From Tachypleus tridentatus (lineage: Eukaryota > Arthropoda > Merostomata > Xiphosura > Limulidae), in the NCBI RefSeq assembly GCF_004210375.1, contig NC_134834.1, positions 92,756,170 to 92,820,169 on the forward strand: DNA of 64,000 nucleotides, in the 5' to 3' direction. A program made the translations under genes and the position numbers. The notes beneath the pieces were generated by a model. The model had not been told where the DNA came from and did no database searches. It saw only the letters and a program-made list of their open reading frames with translations. This document shows positions 46,900-57,889 of this stretch, piece after piece (position 1 is the first letter of the stretch; each line of letters starts with the position of its first letter).

Positions 46900-47325
46900 T
46901 ATCAGCGACTTCCAGTCCAGTATTAGTCCGCATTAAAGAATTTAACGAAGTCGAACCTTATACGAGTTTGCTTGCTGCTATTTTACACCCCATATTTTTA
47001 TCCTCATAGCAAAATTTACTTCCTGATTTCCAATTTATTACTGTTCACAGGATAAACTGAGGTAGTGATGACACTAATACTATTTTCACCAGCTTTCTCA
47101 AGTGAAAGTTGTCTTATACAAAGAATATCTCACCTAATGAAAGATTAGATACCACTAAACAAAAGAGAAAACTAAACTAGAACAGCTCGTGCGTGAAAAC
47201 CAGTATCGAATTGATCATGTTATTTGTTAGAACAGGAAATGGGTGTGATATATGACGAAGGGCTTTAGTGTTCTATGGACTGGTATTATGTTATGGAGCG
47301 TTTGCATTCAAATGCTCAGCTAGAT
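46900..47325. other. Unassigned AT-rich sequence
   Basis: Between SINE-B and the 63-bp array. No gene recognised. Confidence 0.4.
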
Positions 47326-47329
47326 AAAA

Positions 47330-49065
47330 ATCATGCTAGAAACAACAAGAAAGTTGGATATGACTTATGCAGAGATAACGAAGAAGTTATATTTAACTTA
47401 CATCACACAAACAAGGAAGCAGGATGTAACGTATATCAGAGACACTGAGGAAGTTGCATTTAACTTAAATAAAGTCAGGAAGCAAGATGTAACGTATATC
47501 AGAGAGACGTTGAGAAAGTTACATTTATATCAGACAAAGCCAGGAAGCAAGATGTAAGGAATATCAGAGACGTTGGCAAAGTTACATTTATATCAGACAA
47601 AGTCAGGAAGTTAAATGTAACGTATATCAGAGACACTGAGGAAGTTGCATTTAACATATATCAGACAAAGTCAGGAAGCAAAATGTAACGTATATCAGAG
47701 ACACTGAGGAAGTTGCATTTAACTTATATCAGATGAAGTCAGGAAGCAAGATGTAACGTACATCAGAGACGTTGAGAAAGTTACATTTATATCAGACAAA
47801 GTCAGGAAGCAAGATGTAACGTATATCAGAGACGTTGAGAAAATTACATTTATATCAGACAAAGTCAGGAAGCAAGATGTAAGGAATATCAGAGACGTTG
47901 ACAAAGTTACATTTATATCAGACAAAGTCAGAAAGCAAGATGTAACGTATATCAGAGACGTTGAGAAAGTTACATTTATATCAGACTAAGTCAGGAAGCA
48001 AGATGTAAGGAATATCAGAAACGTTGACAAAGTTACATTTATGTCAGACAAAGTCAGGAAGCAAGATGTAACATATATCAGAGACGTTGAGAAAGTTACA
48101 TTTATATCAGACAAAGCCAGGAAGCAAGATGTAAGGAATATCAGAGACATTGGCAAAGTTACATTTATATCAGACAAAGTCAGGAAGTTAAATGTAACGT
48201 ATATCAGAGACACTGAGGAAGTTGCATTTAACATATATCAGACAAAGTCAGGAAGCAAAATGTAACGTATATCAGAGACACTGAGGAAGTTGCATTTAAC
48301 TTATATCAGATGAAGTCAGGAAGCAAGATGTAACGTACATCAGAGACGTTGAGAAAGTTACATTTATATCAGACAAAGTCAGGAAGCAAGATGTAACGTA
48401 TATCAGAGACGTTGAGAAAATTACATTTATATCAGACAAAGTCAGGAAGCAAGATGCAAGGAATATAGGAATATCAGAAACGTTGACAAAGTTACATTTA
48501 TATCAGACAAAGTCAGGAAGCAAAATGTAACGTATATCAAAGACGTTGAGAAAGTTATATTTATATCAGACAAAGTCAGGAAGCAAGATGTAAGGAATAT
48601 CAGAGACGTTGAGAAAGTTACATTTATATCAGACAAAGTCAGGAAGCAAGATGCAAGGAATATAGGAATATCAGAAACGTTGACAAAGTTACATTTATAT
48701 CAGACAAAGTCAGGAAGCAAGATGTAACGTATATCAAAGACGTTGAGAAAGTTATATTTATATCAGACAAAGTCAGGAAGCAAGATGTAACGTATATCAG
48801 AGACACTGAGGAAGTTGCATTTATCTTATATCAGACAAAGTCAGGAAGCAAAATGTAACGTATATCAGAGACATTGAGAAAGTTGCATTTAACTTATATC
48901 TGACAAAGTCAGGAAGCAAGATGTAACGTATATCAGAGACGTTGAGAAAGTTACATTTATATCAGACAAAGTCAGAAAGCAAGATGTAAGGTATATCATA
49001 AACATTGAGAAAGTTACATTTAAATTATATCAGACAAAATCAGAAAGATAGTTATGGTTTATACA
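47330..49065. repeat. 63-bp minisatellite with ~577-bp higher-order repeat
   Basis: About 27 copies of a 63-bp unit (some 57-66 bp): GTCAGGAAGCAAGATGTAAC, GTATATCAGAGACGTTGAGA, then AAGTTACATTTATATCAGAC plus AAA. A run of distinctive variants (GCCAGG; GTTAAATG; GCAAAATG; CAGATGAAG) in 47537-47870 recurs in the same order about 577 bp later (for example AGATGAAGTC at 47731 and 48308). The 21-codon period gives spurious open frames on both strands. Confidence 0.96.
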
Positions 49066-49735
49066 GGAGAAAGAAAGGATGATTAATTTATACCAGAGAC
49101 GACAAGAAATCTACATATTAATTATATCAGAAAGAGTGAAGATATTACTATAATTTATACCAGAGACAATGAGGACACAAAATATACTTCATTTCAATAC
49201 AATTTTATTTACGTACTGCATAATAGAGTATGTTGTAAATAATTAACAGTTTTAACTACGAAGAATGTAGTAAACCAAAATAGACCCAAAAGGCATAAAA
49301 AGATGTGGATATAAATTACGTTTGCTTTAAGATAAACAGTTAATTTAAAAATAAACATCAATATGAATACAAAAGGAAAACAACGTGTAACAACAAGCTG
49401 ATTGGCAATAGCATTATAGCATATTTTAATTGAATTTAAAAATAACTAAATAGAACATACATTTAATAAACAGTTTTTGAAACATAATTTATTTTCCCAA
49501 GAGTTCCTTTCTTTTATGTTGCGTAAGAGCAGCGTTCCAAATGTTTACCCCTACGTAAGGTATTGAATATTGATCTATTAATTTAAAAAGATTAAAGTGG
49601 TATTTTCATGGCTATGAAGGATACTCTTATCTTATTTTAAAATGTTGTAAAATGGGTATACAAATTAATTGTTTGTTTTTATCATAAACATAAGATTACG
49701 TATCGAATAACAATTAAATAACGAGATGTAAGGAA
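49066..49735. other. Decayed array edge and AT-rich spacer
   Basis: 49066-49190 holds degraded relatives of the 63-bp unit (TATACCAGAGACAATGAGGA) that also resemble the 34-bp array downstream. The rest is unassigned AT-rich DNA. Confidence 0.5.
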
Positions 49736-49739
49736 CCAA

Positions 49740-50075
49740 ATACAATCTATATCACATACAATGAGGACGCTAGATATAACTTATATCCAAAGCAACTTAT
49801 TCCAGGTACAATAACTTTTGTATAATTTACACCAGAAACAATGAGGATCTAGATATAAATTACACCAGATAAAATAAGGTCCTTGGGTACAAGTTATACC
49901 AGATACAATGAGGATACTAGATATAATATACACCAGATAAATTAAAGTCCGTAGGTACAAGTTACACCAGAAACAATGAGGATACTAGATATAATATACA
50001 CCAGATACAATAAGGATACTAGATATAATATACACCAGATACAATGAGGATACTAGATATAATCTATACCAAAGA
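49740..50075. repeat. 34-bp minisatellite
   Basis: Unit ACACCAGATACAATGAGGAT then ACTAGATATAATAT, exact 34-bp steps at 49981, 50015 and 50049; about nine copies, more diverged to the left. Confidence 0.92.
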
Positions 50076-50079
50076 AAAG

Positions 50080-51120
50080 TATGATTTTATCGTTTTATTT
50101 CCGATACTTAACAAAATACGAAGACTGTGAGTAATGTTAAAATGTGTAGGGGATTTTATTATAAGACTAGCAACGTTTTTATGGTTACTTGTGTGTTCTT
50201 GAAAAAAGTAAAGTTAAATTTTACTTTAATTAAAGACAAACTCTTTTAGAAACTATAACTTTGTATATTTTATTTCATGTCACCCATGTTTTATCTAGAG
50301 ACTTTTAAAATACAAAATAAAATTGCAGTATTGATGTTTTATTGAGCATCAATATCCCCCTCACAAAAGGAAGTAGTTGCACTTTTAATTTTAGGCTTAA
50401 ATAAACTTAACAAGTAATCACGAAATTGCGTGTTATTTTCCCACCGTGAGCAACATATAACTTTGGAAAGAATTTACCGAAGCACATACATTCAAAACAC
50501 GAAACGACATCCCTAATGTGCTAGGCAACCAAAACTTGCATGAGAATGGATTATATATATGTAACATTTTTGGTCTATCAATACCGAACAGTCACATGTG
50601 TGTGATTTCGTTGCATAACATTTCAGAAAAGTATATTATTTTCAAAATTTCTCAGAACGACCATTTTAATGGAGGTTATTGACTTTTTGTGATGTTGGCA
50701 TTTAACTGACCTCCATTTAAGCCTACTCCAGAACTTTCTGGGTGGTAGTCAAGTTTCCTACTAAACTGGATACGAAACGTTCACACCTACTCACACAGAA
50801 ACACTAGATAAAACAAAGCAGGCACAGCTCTCCCTAGACAGGTTAACAAAAATAGTAGACGCGAATTATTAGAAAGTATTCCATTTTACTTTCCACACCC
50901 ATTAGTTACTCTAGACCTAGCACTAGAAAATTCAATCAAACCAGTTGTGAAATAACTTGTTTGTTTAGTTTTATATTTACTTTCTTTACCTGTGGCTCAC
51001 CAAGAAAAAGTTTTTACTGCGACTGTGAGAGATGAGTTTAATGTGGAAAATGTAGAATTTTATATTTTGTGGCAAATATAATCATCTACTCTGAAATTTT
51101 GCACATGTCTTCTACCTATT
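50080..51120. other. Unassigned AT-rich sequence
   Basis: No gene or element recognised. Confidence 0.4.
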
Positions 51121-51129
51121 TGTTTTATA

Positions 51130-52370
51130 AGTAATGAGTTGAGCTAAAAGTTTCTTCGTATTTTGTTTCATATATAATCAGTTGAGCTAAAAGTTTCTTC
51201 GTATTTTGTTTCATATATAATCAGTTGAGCTAAAAGTTTCTTCGTATTTTGTTTCATATATAATCAGTTGAGCTAAAAGTTTCTCCGTATTTTGTTTCAT
51301 ATATAATCAGTTGAGCTAAAAGTTTCTTCGTATTTTGTTTCATATATAATCAGTTGAGCTAAAAGTTTCTTCGTATTTTGTTTCATATATAATCAGTTGA
51401 GCTAAAAGTTTCTTCGTATTTTGTTTCATATATAATCAGTTGAGCTAAAAGTTTCTTCGTATTTTGTTTCATATATAATCAGTTGAGCTAAAAGTTTCTT
51501 CGTATTTTGTTTCATATATAATCAGTTGAGCTAAAAGTTTCTTCGTATTTTGTTTCATATATAATCAGTTGAGCTAAAAGTTTCTTCGTATTTTGTTTCA
51601 TATATAATCATTTTAACTGAAAGTTTCTTCGTATTTTGTTTCATATATAATCAGTTGAGCTAAAAGTTTCTTCGTATTTTGTTTCATATATAATCAGTTG
51701 AGCTAAAAGTTTCTTCGTATTTTGTTTCATATATAATCATTTTAACTGAAAGTTTCTTCGTATTTTGTTTCATATATAATCAGTTGAGCTAAAAGTTTCT
51801 TCGTATTTTGTTTCATATATAATCATTTTAACTGAAAGTTTCTTCGTATTTTGTTTCATATATAATCAGTTGAGCTAAAAGTTTCTTCGTATTTTGTTTC
51901 ATATATAATCATTTTAACTGAAAGTTTCTTCGTATTTTGTTTCATATATAATCAGTTGAGCTAAAAGTTTCTTCGTATTTTGTTTCATATATAATCATTT
52001 TAACTGAAAGTTTTTCGTATTTTATCCCAAATGTAATTTGTTAAGCTGAAACTTTTCTTCGTATTTTATTCCAAATGGAATCAGTTGAGCTGAAATTTTA
52101 CTTCGTATTTTGTTTTCTATACAATCAGTTAAGCTGAAATTTGTCTTTATATTTTATTCCAAATGTAATCAGCTGAGGTAAAATTTTACTTCGTATTTTG
52201 TTTTCTATACAATCAGTTAAGCTGAAATTTGTCTTTGTACTTTATTCCAAATGTAATCAGTTCAGCTGAAATTTTACTTCGTATTTTGTTTCGTATATAA
52301 TCAGTTGAGCTGAAATTTTAGTCTGTATTTTATTCCAAATGAAATCAGTTGAGCTGAAAGTTGTTTCTTT
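51130..52370. repeat. 43-bp minisatellite with emerging 86-bp dimer
   Basis: Unit A (CAGTTGAGCTAAAAGTTTCT, then TCGTATTTTGTTTCATATAT plus AAT) repeats at exact 43-bp steps from 51179. Variant B has CATTTTAACTGAAAG in place of CAGTTGAGCTAAAAG. From 51179 the order is ten A, then B A A B A B A B A B, so the right-hand part is an A-B dimer. Beyond 52020 the units are decayed (TCCAAATGTAATCAGTT types). Confidence 0.97.
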
Positions 52371-52548
52371 ATTCTTTGGATTATGATTTAACTAAACCTA
52401 TAATTTTTTCCTTGTGTATGCAGATCAATATTTTTGAGTAAAATTATAATATTACGTCTGTTTGTCTGTTTAAATATCCACCACATAAACAAATATATAT
52501 TATATAAATTTATATTTCTTTTTTTGAGAACCTCTCTCTCTCAGGAAA

Positions 52549-52781
52549 TGGCCCCACATGGCCAAGCATGTTAAGGCGTGCGACTCGCAATCTGAGGGTC
52601 GCGGGTTCGCATCCCCTTCACACCAAACATGCTCGCCCTTTCAGCCGTAGGGGCGTTATAATGTGACGGTCAATCCCACTATTCGTCGGTAAAAGAGTAG
52701 CCCAAGAGTTGGCGGTGGGTGGTGACGGCTAGCACAGATAGCCCTCGAGTTGCTTTGTGCGAAATTCAAAAAACAAACAAA
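52549..52781 (+). mobile_element. SINE-A copy, internally deleted
   Basis: Full head and tail of the GCATCCCC type, with about 40 bp missing between GGTGGTGA and CGGCTAGCACAG. Perfect 11-bp TSD CTCTCAGGAAA (52538-52548 and 52782-52792). Confidence 0.95.
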
Positions 52782-52799
52782 CTCTCAGGAAAAAACTAA

Positions 52800-53540
52800 T
52801 GAAGAAATAGTATATATACATATATACAAAGATGGCGATCAGATAAATAATTATTTCAGTTTATTTTTAGTTTTCATTTTCTATCCCTTTTCAACAACAA
52901 GTAACTTACAAGTTTCGTAGTGTACTTTCTTTCAGACCCTTTACTATGAAACTAATTAACCTCTCTAAAAGCACTGGAAATAAGAAAATCGTACAAAATT
53001 AATAAGTTTGTTTATTTAGATATAAGCATCTTTTTATGCTTGAAGTGAACTGTGCGCATGCGTGACATCACCCCAAGTAAATGTTGTGTTACTTATAGTT
53101 AAGATGATCAATAGCCTAACAATGTGATTGCGTCATTGAAAGAAGGAATCTTGCATCACGCCATCAAACAGACATAAATTGGATTGACGCAAAAATGTGT
53201 TGTTGGTGCGATCCATGGTTTTTGACAATAGTGTTAGTCAAAAAATAAATCAAGTGTTGTAAACGACAGTATACTGATCTTTTATCATGCTTGTAAAACA
53301 TAAAACATAAAAGATAAGCCAGCCGTGCAGCATGTGAGGCCCGTTGCACAGGTCCTTGGACTTCTCTCCATCACAGTGTCATGGCTGGGTCGTTTTAAAT
53401 TTGCATTTCGATGATGTAGAAAAGTGTGTTGTACTAATGAAACATTAAGTTTTATCTCTAAGCACGCAAAGTCCATTTGATGTTGTTGTTTAAAAATACT
53501 CCTTGTTGAAAAATAAAAAAATAACGTTCTTTAATAAGCC
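52800..53540. other. Unassigned sequence
   Basis: No supported gene; two overlapping 61-63 codon minus-strand frames (53164-53476) lack any family resemblance. Confidence 0.4.
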
Positions 53541-53553
53541 TGTGCATAAATGA

Positions 53554-53784
53554 TTTGGATTTTTGAATTTTACGCAAAGCTACACGAGGGCTATCTGCGC
53601 TAGCCGTCCATAATTTAGCAGCGTAAGACTAGAGGGAAGGCAGCTAGTCATCACCACCCACCGCCAACTCTTGGGCTACTATTTTACCAACAAATATTGG
53701 GATTGACTTTCACTTATAACGCCCCACGGCTAAAAGGCCGAGCATGTTTGGTGTGACGGGGATTCGAACCCTTGACCCTCAGAA
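53554..53784 (-). mobile_element. SINE-A copy, 5'-truncated
   Basis: Minus-strand tail, body and B box (GGGTTCGAATCCCCGTCAC read on the minus strand) are present, but the copy stops before the A box. Perfect 11-bp TSD TGCATAAATGA (53543-53553 and 53785-53795). Confidence 0.95.
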
Positions 53785-53903
53785 TGCATAAATGAAAGAT
53801 GAAATAGCCATTGTACAACTAAGAAATCGAAAGAAGCTGTTTATTCTGTTAATAAATATTCCAAATAGAACGAAAGTCTCTTGACGTGTAAAATTTTATT
53901 AAG

Positions 53904-54173
53904 TTAAACGTCATGTTGGGTAAACACACGTTTGATATACCATTCTTTTTCAATTCGAAAGATTGTTTTACAATATTTAGCGATCAAGCTAAACTTAGCT
54001 CTCGGGGTTGCCTCAACGTTCCTCACTTTGGCTTTACCCGGTGTTTTGTTGGTATTCATTGTTACTCTACTAGAGGTTTTCCAGTTAATTTGGTTTAATT
54101 TTGCTATTTTCCTTTTAATCTTATCTAAAACACGTTTAACATATTGCTCATTGCACTTTGACACTTCTAACAT
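53904..54173 (-). other. Unidentified 89-codon Lys-rich open frame
   Basis: Encodes a basic, Lys-rich sequence (YVKRVLDKIKRKIAKLNQ near the start, GKAKVRNVEATPRAKFSL in the middle) with no signal peptide or known motif. It is less obviously artefactual than the other frames because it does not overlap a SINE or array. It could be an exon, or a fragment of a retroelement linker region. No conservation evidence is available, so I do not call it a gene. Confidence 0.25.
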
Positions 54174-54199
54174 ACAGGGATTAAAGTCCGTATATTAAA

Positions 54200-55500
54200 A
54201 CACTTTTTTAGCCTCACCATAACGTCATAAGTCCATATTGTTACGTTCGGTCCTATTATTTCTGACGACAATGCAAAGTATTTTCTAATGCAAAAAGCAC
54301 CTACACAAGGCTGTTATGGACACCAAGCACATAGGAGTAATATGAAACAAGTAAAAAATGCTATATCGTGAGCTGTGATTGACATTGAGACCACTAGATC
54401 AATATTTTAAGACTGATACCCTACTAATTAAATTAAGGCATAGTGAAGTTTCCCCTTCCTCCAAGAAAGTTCTTCAACTCGACCACGATATATTTTTATT
54501 CAATATCAAATAACACACTTGTTTAGAATAATTGCAGTAACTTTTAACTTGTGCAACATAATACACTGGCTTTAATCATCAGGCTAAGCTGGATTACTTT
54601 TAAAATCACTAGCAAAAGATGTTCACGTGCACTATGTAATAAAAAAAGAGCTCCTTCTGGAAAAGTGACACAGGTTGAGAGTACACAAGCTCTTTCCGTG
54701 ATGTATCCATTCAACCATCGCATTTTTCGCTTACCGTAATGAGGGTACGACTTTGTGGACGGTCCTGGTGCTCCAAGTAGATACAAATTTCTTTGATTTT
54801 TAATGTCATTGTGATCTGAATGCATTAATATTTTTCATTGGAAAGAATTGTTTCATACTTTACCAAAAGCAGACACTTTTTCCGGTGGCATCACATTATC
54901 AACGAAAAGCAAAATATAGTTCTGATACACTCCATTTCACACCGACTTTCTATAGAGCTTGCTTGTCACGTGACTCACTGGTTTGCATATTGATGAGCCA
55001 AAAGCGAAAATTCAGCGAAAACAGATAAGCCTCGTGGCAGGTACAGTTACACACGAGAGAGAGTAAGGTTCACAAAGTAGTGAAATATGGTTTCTTTTGC
55101 TTACGTAAAGTACGTAAAAACCACACCCAACTGGAATGTTAAATCTAGCTTTCACTTCACACAAATGTGTTCTGAAAGAAAGTGGGGGTAGAAAGCCCAA
55201 GCTATGCCTTCTATAAACAGCAGTTTGACCTGTTCTACACAAGAGGGCGATGACTTAGAAAATGAACTTGACACTTTACAATGCAGACCTCTGAAAATTC
55301 TTTCAGATAAAAGCCAATAAAAACCTGTTTTATCTTATTTATTGTTGTTACTCTTACGAAGTTTTCTTACAACCTACAAATATGTGACAGAAAAGCTTCT
55401 ATCCGGTTCTAGGGCGATACTAGGTTAAATTATTGTTTAATATGAAACCAATCAGACAGCGGAGAAACTTAGCGAATATTTTTTCTTAATATATGAATTA
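54200..55500. other. Unassigned region upstream of the 55.6 kb gene
   Basis: Less AT-rich than most spacers. Holds a 93-codon minus-strand frame (54544-54825) and others without family resemblance. May include upstream regulatory DNA of the downstream gene, but no site can be named. Confidence 0.4.
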
Positions 55501-55525
55501 CTTCTTTTTTTACAGTTAAAACAAG

Positions 55526-55560
55526 TATAAATATTTGAAAACTGTAACGAACAAGCAGAA
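55526..55560 (+). promoter_or_regulatory. TATA box and probable start site of the 55.6 kb cuticle-type gene
   Basis: TATAAATA at 55526-55533, 76 bp upstream of the ATG at 55609. The expected start near 55555-55562 would leave a 5'UTR of about 50 nt. Confidence 0.7.
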
Positions 55561-55608
55561 CTACAACTGCACCTGGAATCAGTCTGAACAACAGATCAGA
55601 AACCTAAC

Positions 55609-56387
55609 ATGAAGACTGTAAGTATGAGGTCCAATTCGTAAGAAAACAGTGTTCTATGCAGTACGTTAGGGTTGGCTCATTCGTGTCTTGTTTCATATTC
55701 ATTTATTCGAATGCATTATACCAATTATGTAAATACAATATCTCTTGTTCACATACAGTTATATTTGGTGGCCATCCTCTTCGTTGGTGTTGTCTTCGCT
55801 GAGGAGAAGGAGGAACTGAAGGAGTCTGAGAGCTACGCTTACCCTGTTGGCTACCATGGTTACGGCTACGCACCTTACTACGGTTATGGTGCCTACGGCC
55901 ACGGATATGGCGGTTACGGACATCTAGGAGCTGCTTATGGTGCTCACGGTTATGGCGGACTTGCTGCCAGCGCCCGTCACGGAGCTTATGGCTATGGTGC
56001 CCATGGTCTGAAAGCTAATGCTGCACACCGTAACCTGAACGCCTATGGTGCCCATGGCGGCTATGCTGGCCGCTACCACGATATCGGTGCCTATGCCCGC
56101 AACAAGGGATCCGGATACACTAAAGCTTACGCCTATGATAAAAGGCTGGTTACCATAACCGTGGTGGAGCTGTTGGTGGCTATGGTGCTCTATATGGTCT
56201 CCATGACAACTACGGTCGTGCTAACCTTAATGCCTATGGCAAATACGGACACGGTGCCTACGGTGCTTCTAACTTAGCTGCTGCCCACGGCTACGGTGCT
56301 TATGGACGTCTGGGAGCTGGCCACGGATACTATGGCCATGGTTACGGCCATGCTTATGCCCCTGGCGTTTACCATGTCTACCACTAA
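55609..56387 (+). CDS. Secreted Gly/Tyr-rich cuticle-type protein with a one-base frameshift
   Basis: Exon 1 is 55609-55617 (ATG AAG ACT | GTAAGT). Exon 2 starts at 55759 after ACATACAG. Splicing gives MKTLYLVAILFVGVVFA, a 17-residue signal peptide, followed by an acidic EEKEELKESE segment and then repeats of GYG, GAYG, YGHGYGGYG and AHGLKANAAHRNLNAYGAHG. In the sequence as given, the frame is lost after GYTKAYAYDK at the run of four As (56140-56143) and stops at 56275-56277 with no Gly/Tyr pattern. The family pattern resumes in another frame at GCT (56145) and runs to TAA at 56385-56387, ending in YAPGVYHVYH. One missing A (five expected) would join both parts into about 212 aa. The 19.5 kb paralogue and the 63 kb relic both have the spacing this predicts. 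Either a homopolymer sequencing error or a recent inactivating deletion is possible; the long intact second half favours error or a very recent event. Role: structural cuticle component, inferred from composition and paralogy. Confidence 0.85.
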
Positions 56388-56399
56388 ATTTAAGAAATG

Positions 56400-56711
56400 G
56401 TAAATATTGTTTCTCTTGAAGTTCACGCAACATAAGTTTAATTAATTTTCTGCAAACATCTAGGGTTGAGTTATTACATATAAAATAGATGTAAAAAATT
56501 GTATGTACATGGTGAAGTAATACGGACTCTAAACATGCAATACAAACATTATTAAAGATAAATTTTGATTTTTTATTATTTGCAAAATATTCGTAGAAAT
56601 AAATGTTATTGAGTCTTGAACAATTTAATGCGAATAATGTAAATTTTTAGTCATTAAACGTTGTAATGTGTTATTTGTGCAATGGAAAATCAACATGTAT
56701 ATCTCTTACAG
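56400..56711 (+). other. Probable 3'UTR intron of the 55.6 kb gene
   Basis: Donor ATG|GTAAAT begins 12 nt after the stop codon; acceptor TATCTCTTACAG ends at 56711. The position matches the 3'UTR intron of the 19.5 kb gene (13 nt after its stop), which is the main support. Confidence 0.6.
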
Positions 56712-57055
56712 AACGTCAGCTACTGGCCATATTCTTGCTTTTTTGAGCGAACTCTAGTTGTATAGAACCGTCTTTGAAGAAAAGAGCCAGCTATGGCCAA
56801 GTTGCATCGAAATCAGAAAACGAAGTCCTTTGCACATCGATAAATACTTCCTATTTATTGACTTCTTGGTCTTCGACTTTCACTTTAATTTTCACATTCT
56901 TTCACAAATCTTTGAACTACAAAATAACTCGACTCAGGGAAGCACATATAATGTGTTTACTTTGTTTTCTAAGTGTTTCAAGATTTTTCTGGTCTGTTGA
57001 ATCTTTTCTTTGTTATGAATTAGTATTGGAAAAATAAATATTTTTCTTTACTTCG
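56712..57055 (+). terminator. Last (non-coding) exon and polyadenylation signal of the 55.6 kb gene
   Basis: AATAAA at 57033-57038 followed by a T-rich stretch; cleavage expected near 57050-57060. The two overlapping 80-87 codon frames here are not supported as genes. Confidence 0.6.
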
Positions 57056-57082
57056 AGTTTGTTTACTTTGCTTGAAGCATAC

Positions 57083-57342
57083 TGTGTTAATTAAATATTT
57101 ACAGATGTAACATAAATATATGTTACTGTATTAATTAAATATATACAGATGTAACATAAATATATGTTACTGTATTAATTAAATATATACAGATGTAACA
57201 TAAATATATGTTACTGTATTAATGAAATATATACAGATGTAACATAAATATATGTTACTGTATTAATTAAATATATACAGATGTAACATAAATATATGTT
57301 ACTGTATTAATTAAATATATACAGATGTAACATAAATATATG
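57083..57342. repeat. 44-bp minisatellite just past the 55.6 kb gene
   Basis: Six tandem copies of TACTGTATTAATTAAATATA, TACAGATGTAACATAAATAT, ATGT, nearly identical, starting about 30 bp beyond the expected poly(A) site. Confidence 0.96.
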
Positions 57343-57885
57343 TTTTTTACTCCACCTATTCATTTAGGATAGACAAATACACACTAATTAATTGTGTGTA
57401 AACATAATATCAACACAAAGATATGCCTATCTTCAAATCTATTCATCTAAGATAGATATTCTATCACTGAGTATGCTATAAATGCCCTAATTAAATTTGT
57501 GCAAATATAACATCAGTATAAATTTACACCTATATTTTATACTATTCTAAGATATCTTCTGTCACCGATTATGCTACAAATGCACATTAATCAAATGTAT
57601 CAAAATGTAATATCAGTAAAAAACTACGCCTATCTTCCAACCTCTTTAAGACAGATATTCTATTTACTGGATTAACCATACATGATCACACACATATACG
57701 GCTATACCACTAAATTAAACAACCAAAATATTCGGTTTATAATGGAGATTAAAACAGAGAGTCAGTGAAAACGGATTAATGGTTTTTCTCTCAGCATCGG
57801 TTTACAAAAAAACAACAACAACAAAAAACTGTTTGCGGTTGAAACAACTTGTCTCCCACCCCCGAAAATGAAAATTATCCGCCTT
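57343..57885. repeat. Degenerate long-period repeat
   Basis: Blocks such as CTATCTTCAAATCTATTCAT / AAGATAGATATTCTATCACTGAGTATGCTA / CAAATGYAAYATCAGTA recur about every 110-120 bp between 57350 and 57680, three imperfect copies. The remainder is unassigned. Confidence 0.5.
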
Positions 57886-57889
57886 TTCC

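Noticed and set aside
41275-52370. Possible CRISPR-like arrays
   Set aside because: Units are contiguous with no unique spacers, and the genome is clearly eukaryotic. These are minisatellites.
54544-54825. 93-codon minus-strand frame with a donor-like GTAAGC inside
   Set aside because: Overlaps another open frame on the opposite strand. I could not build a plausible spliced product or recognise a family.
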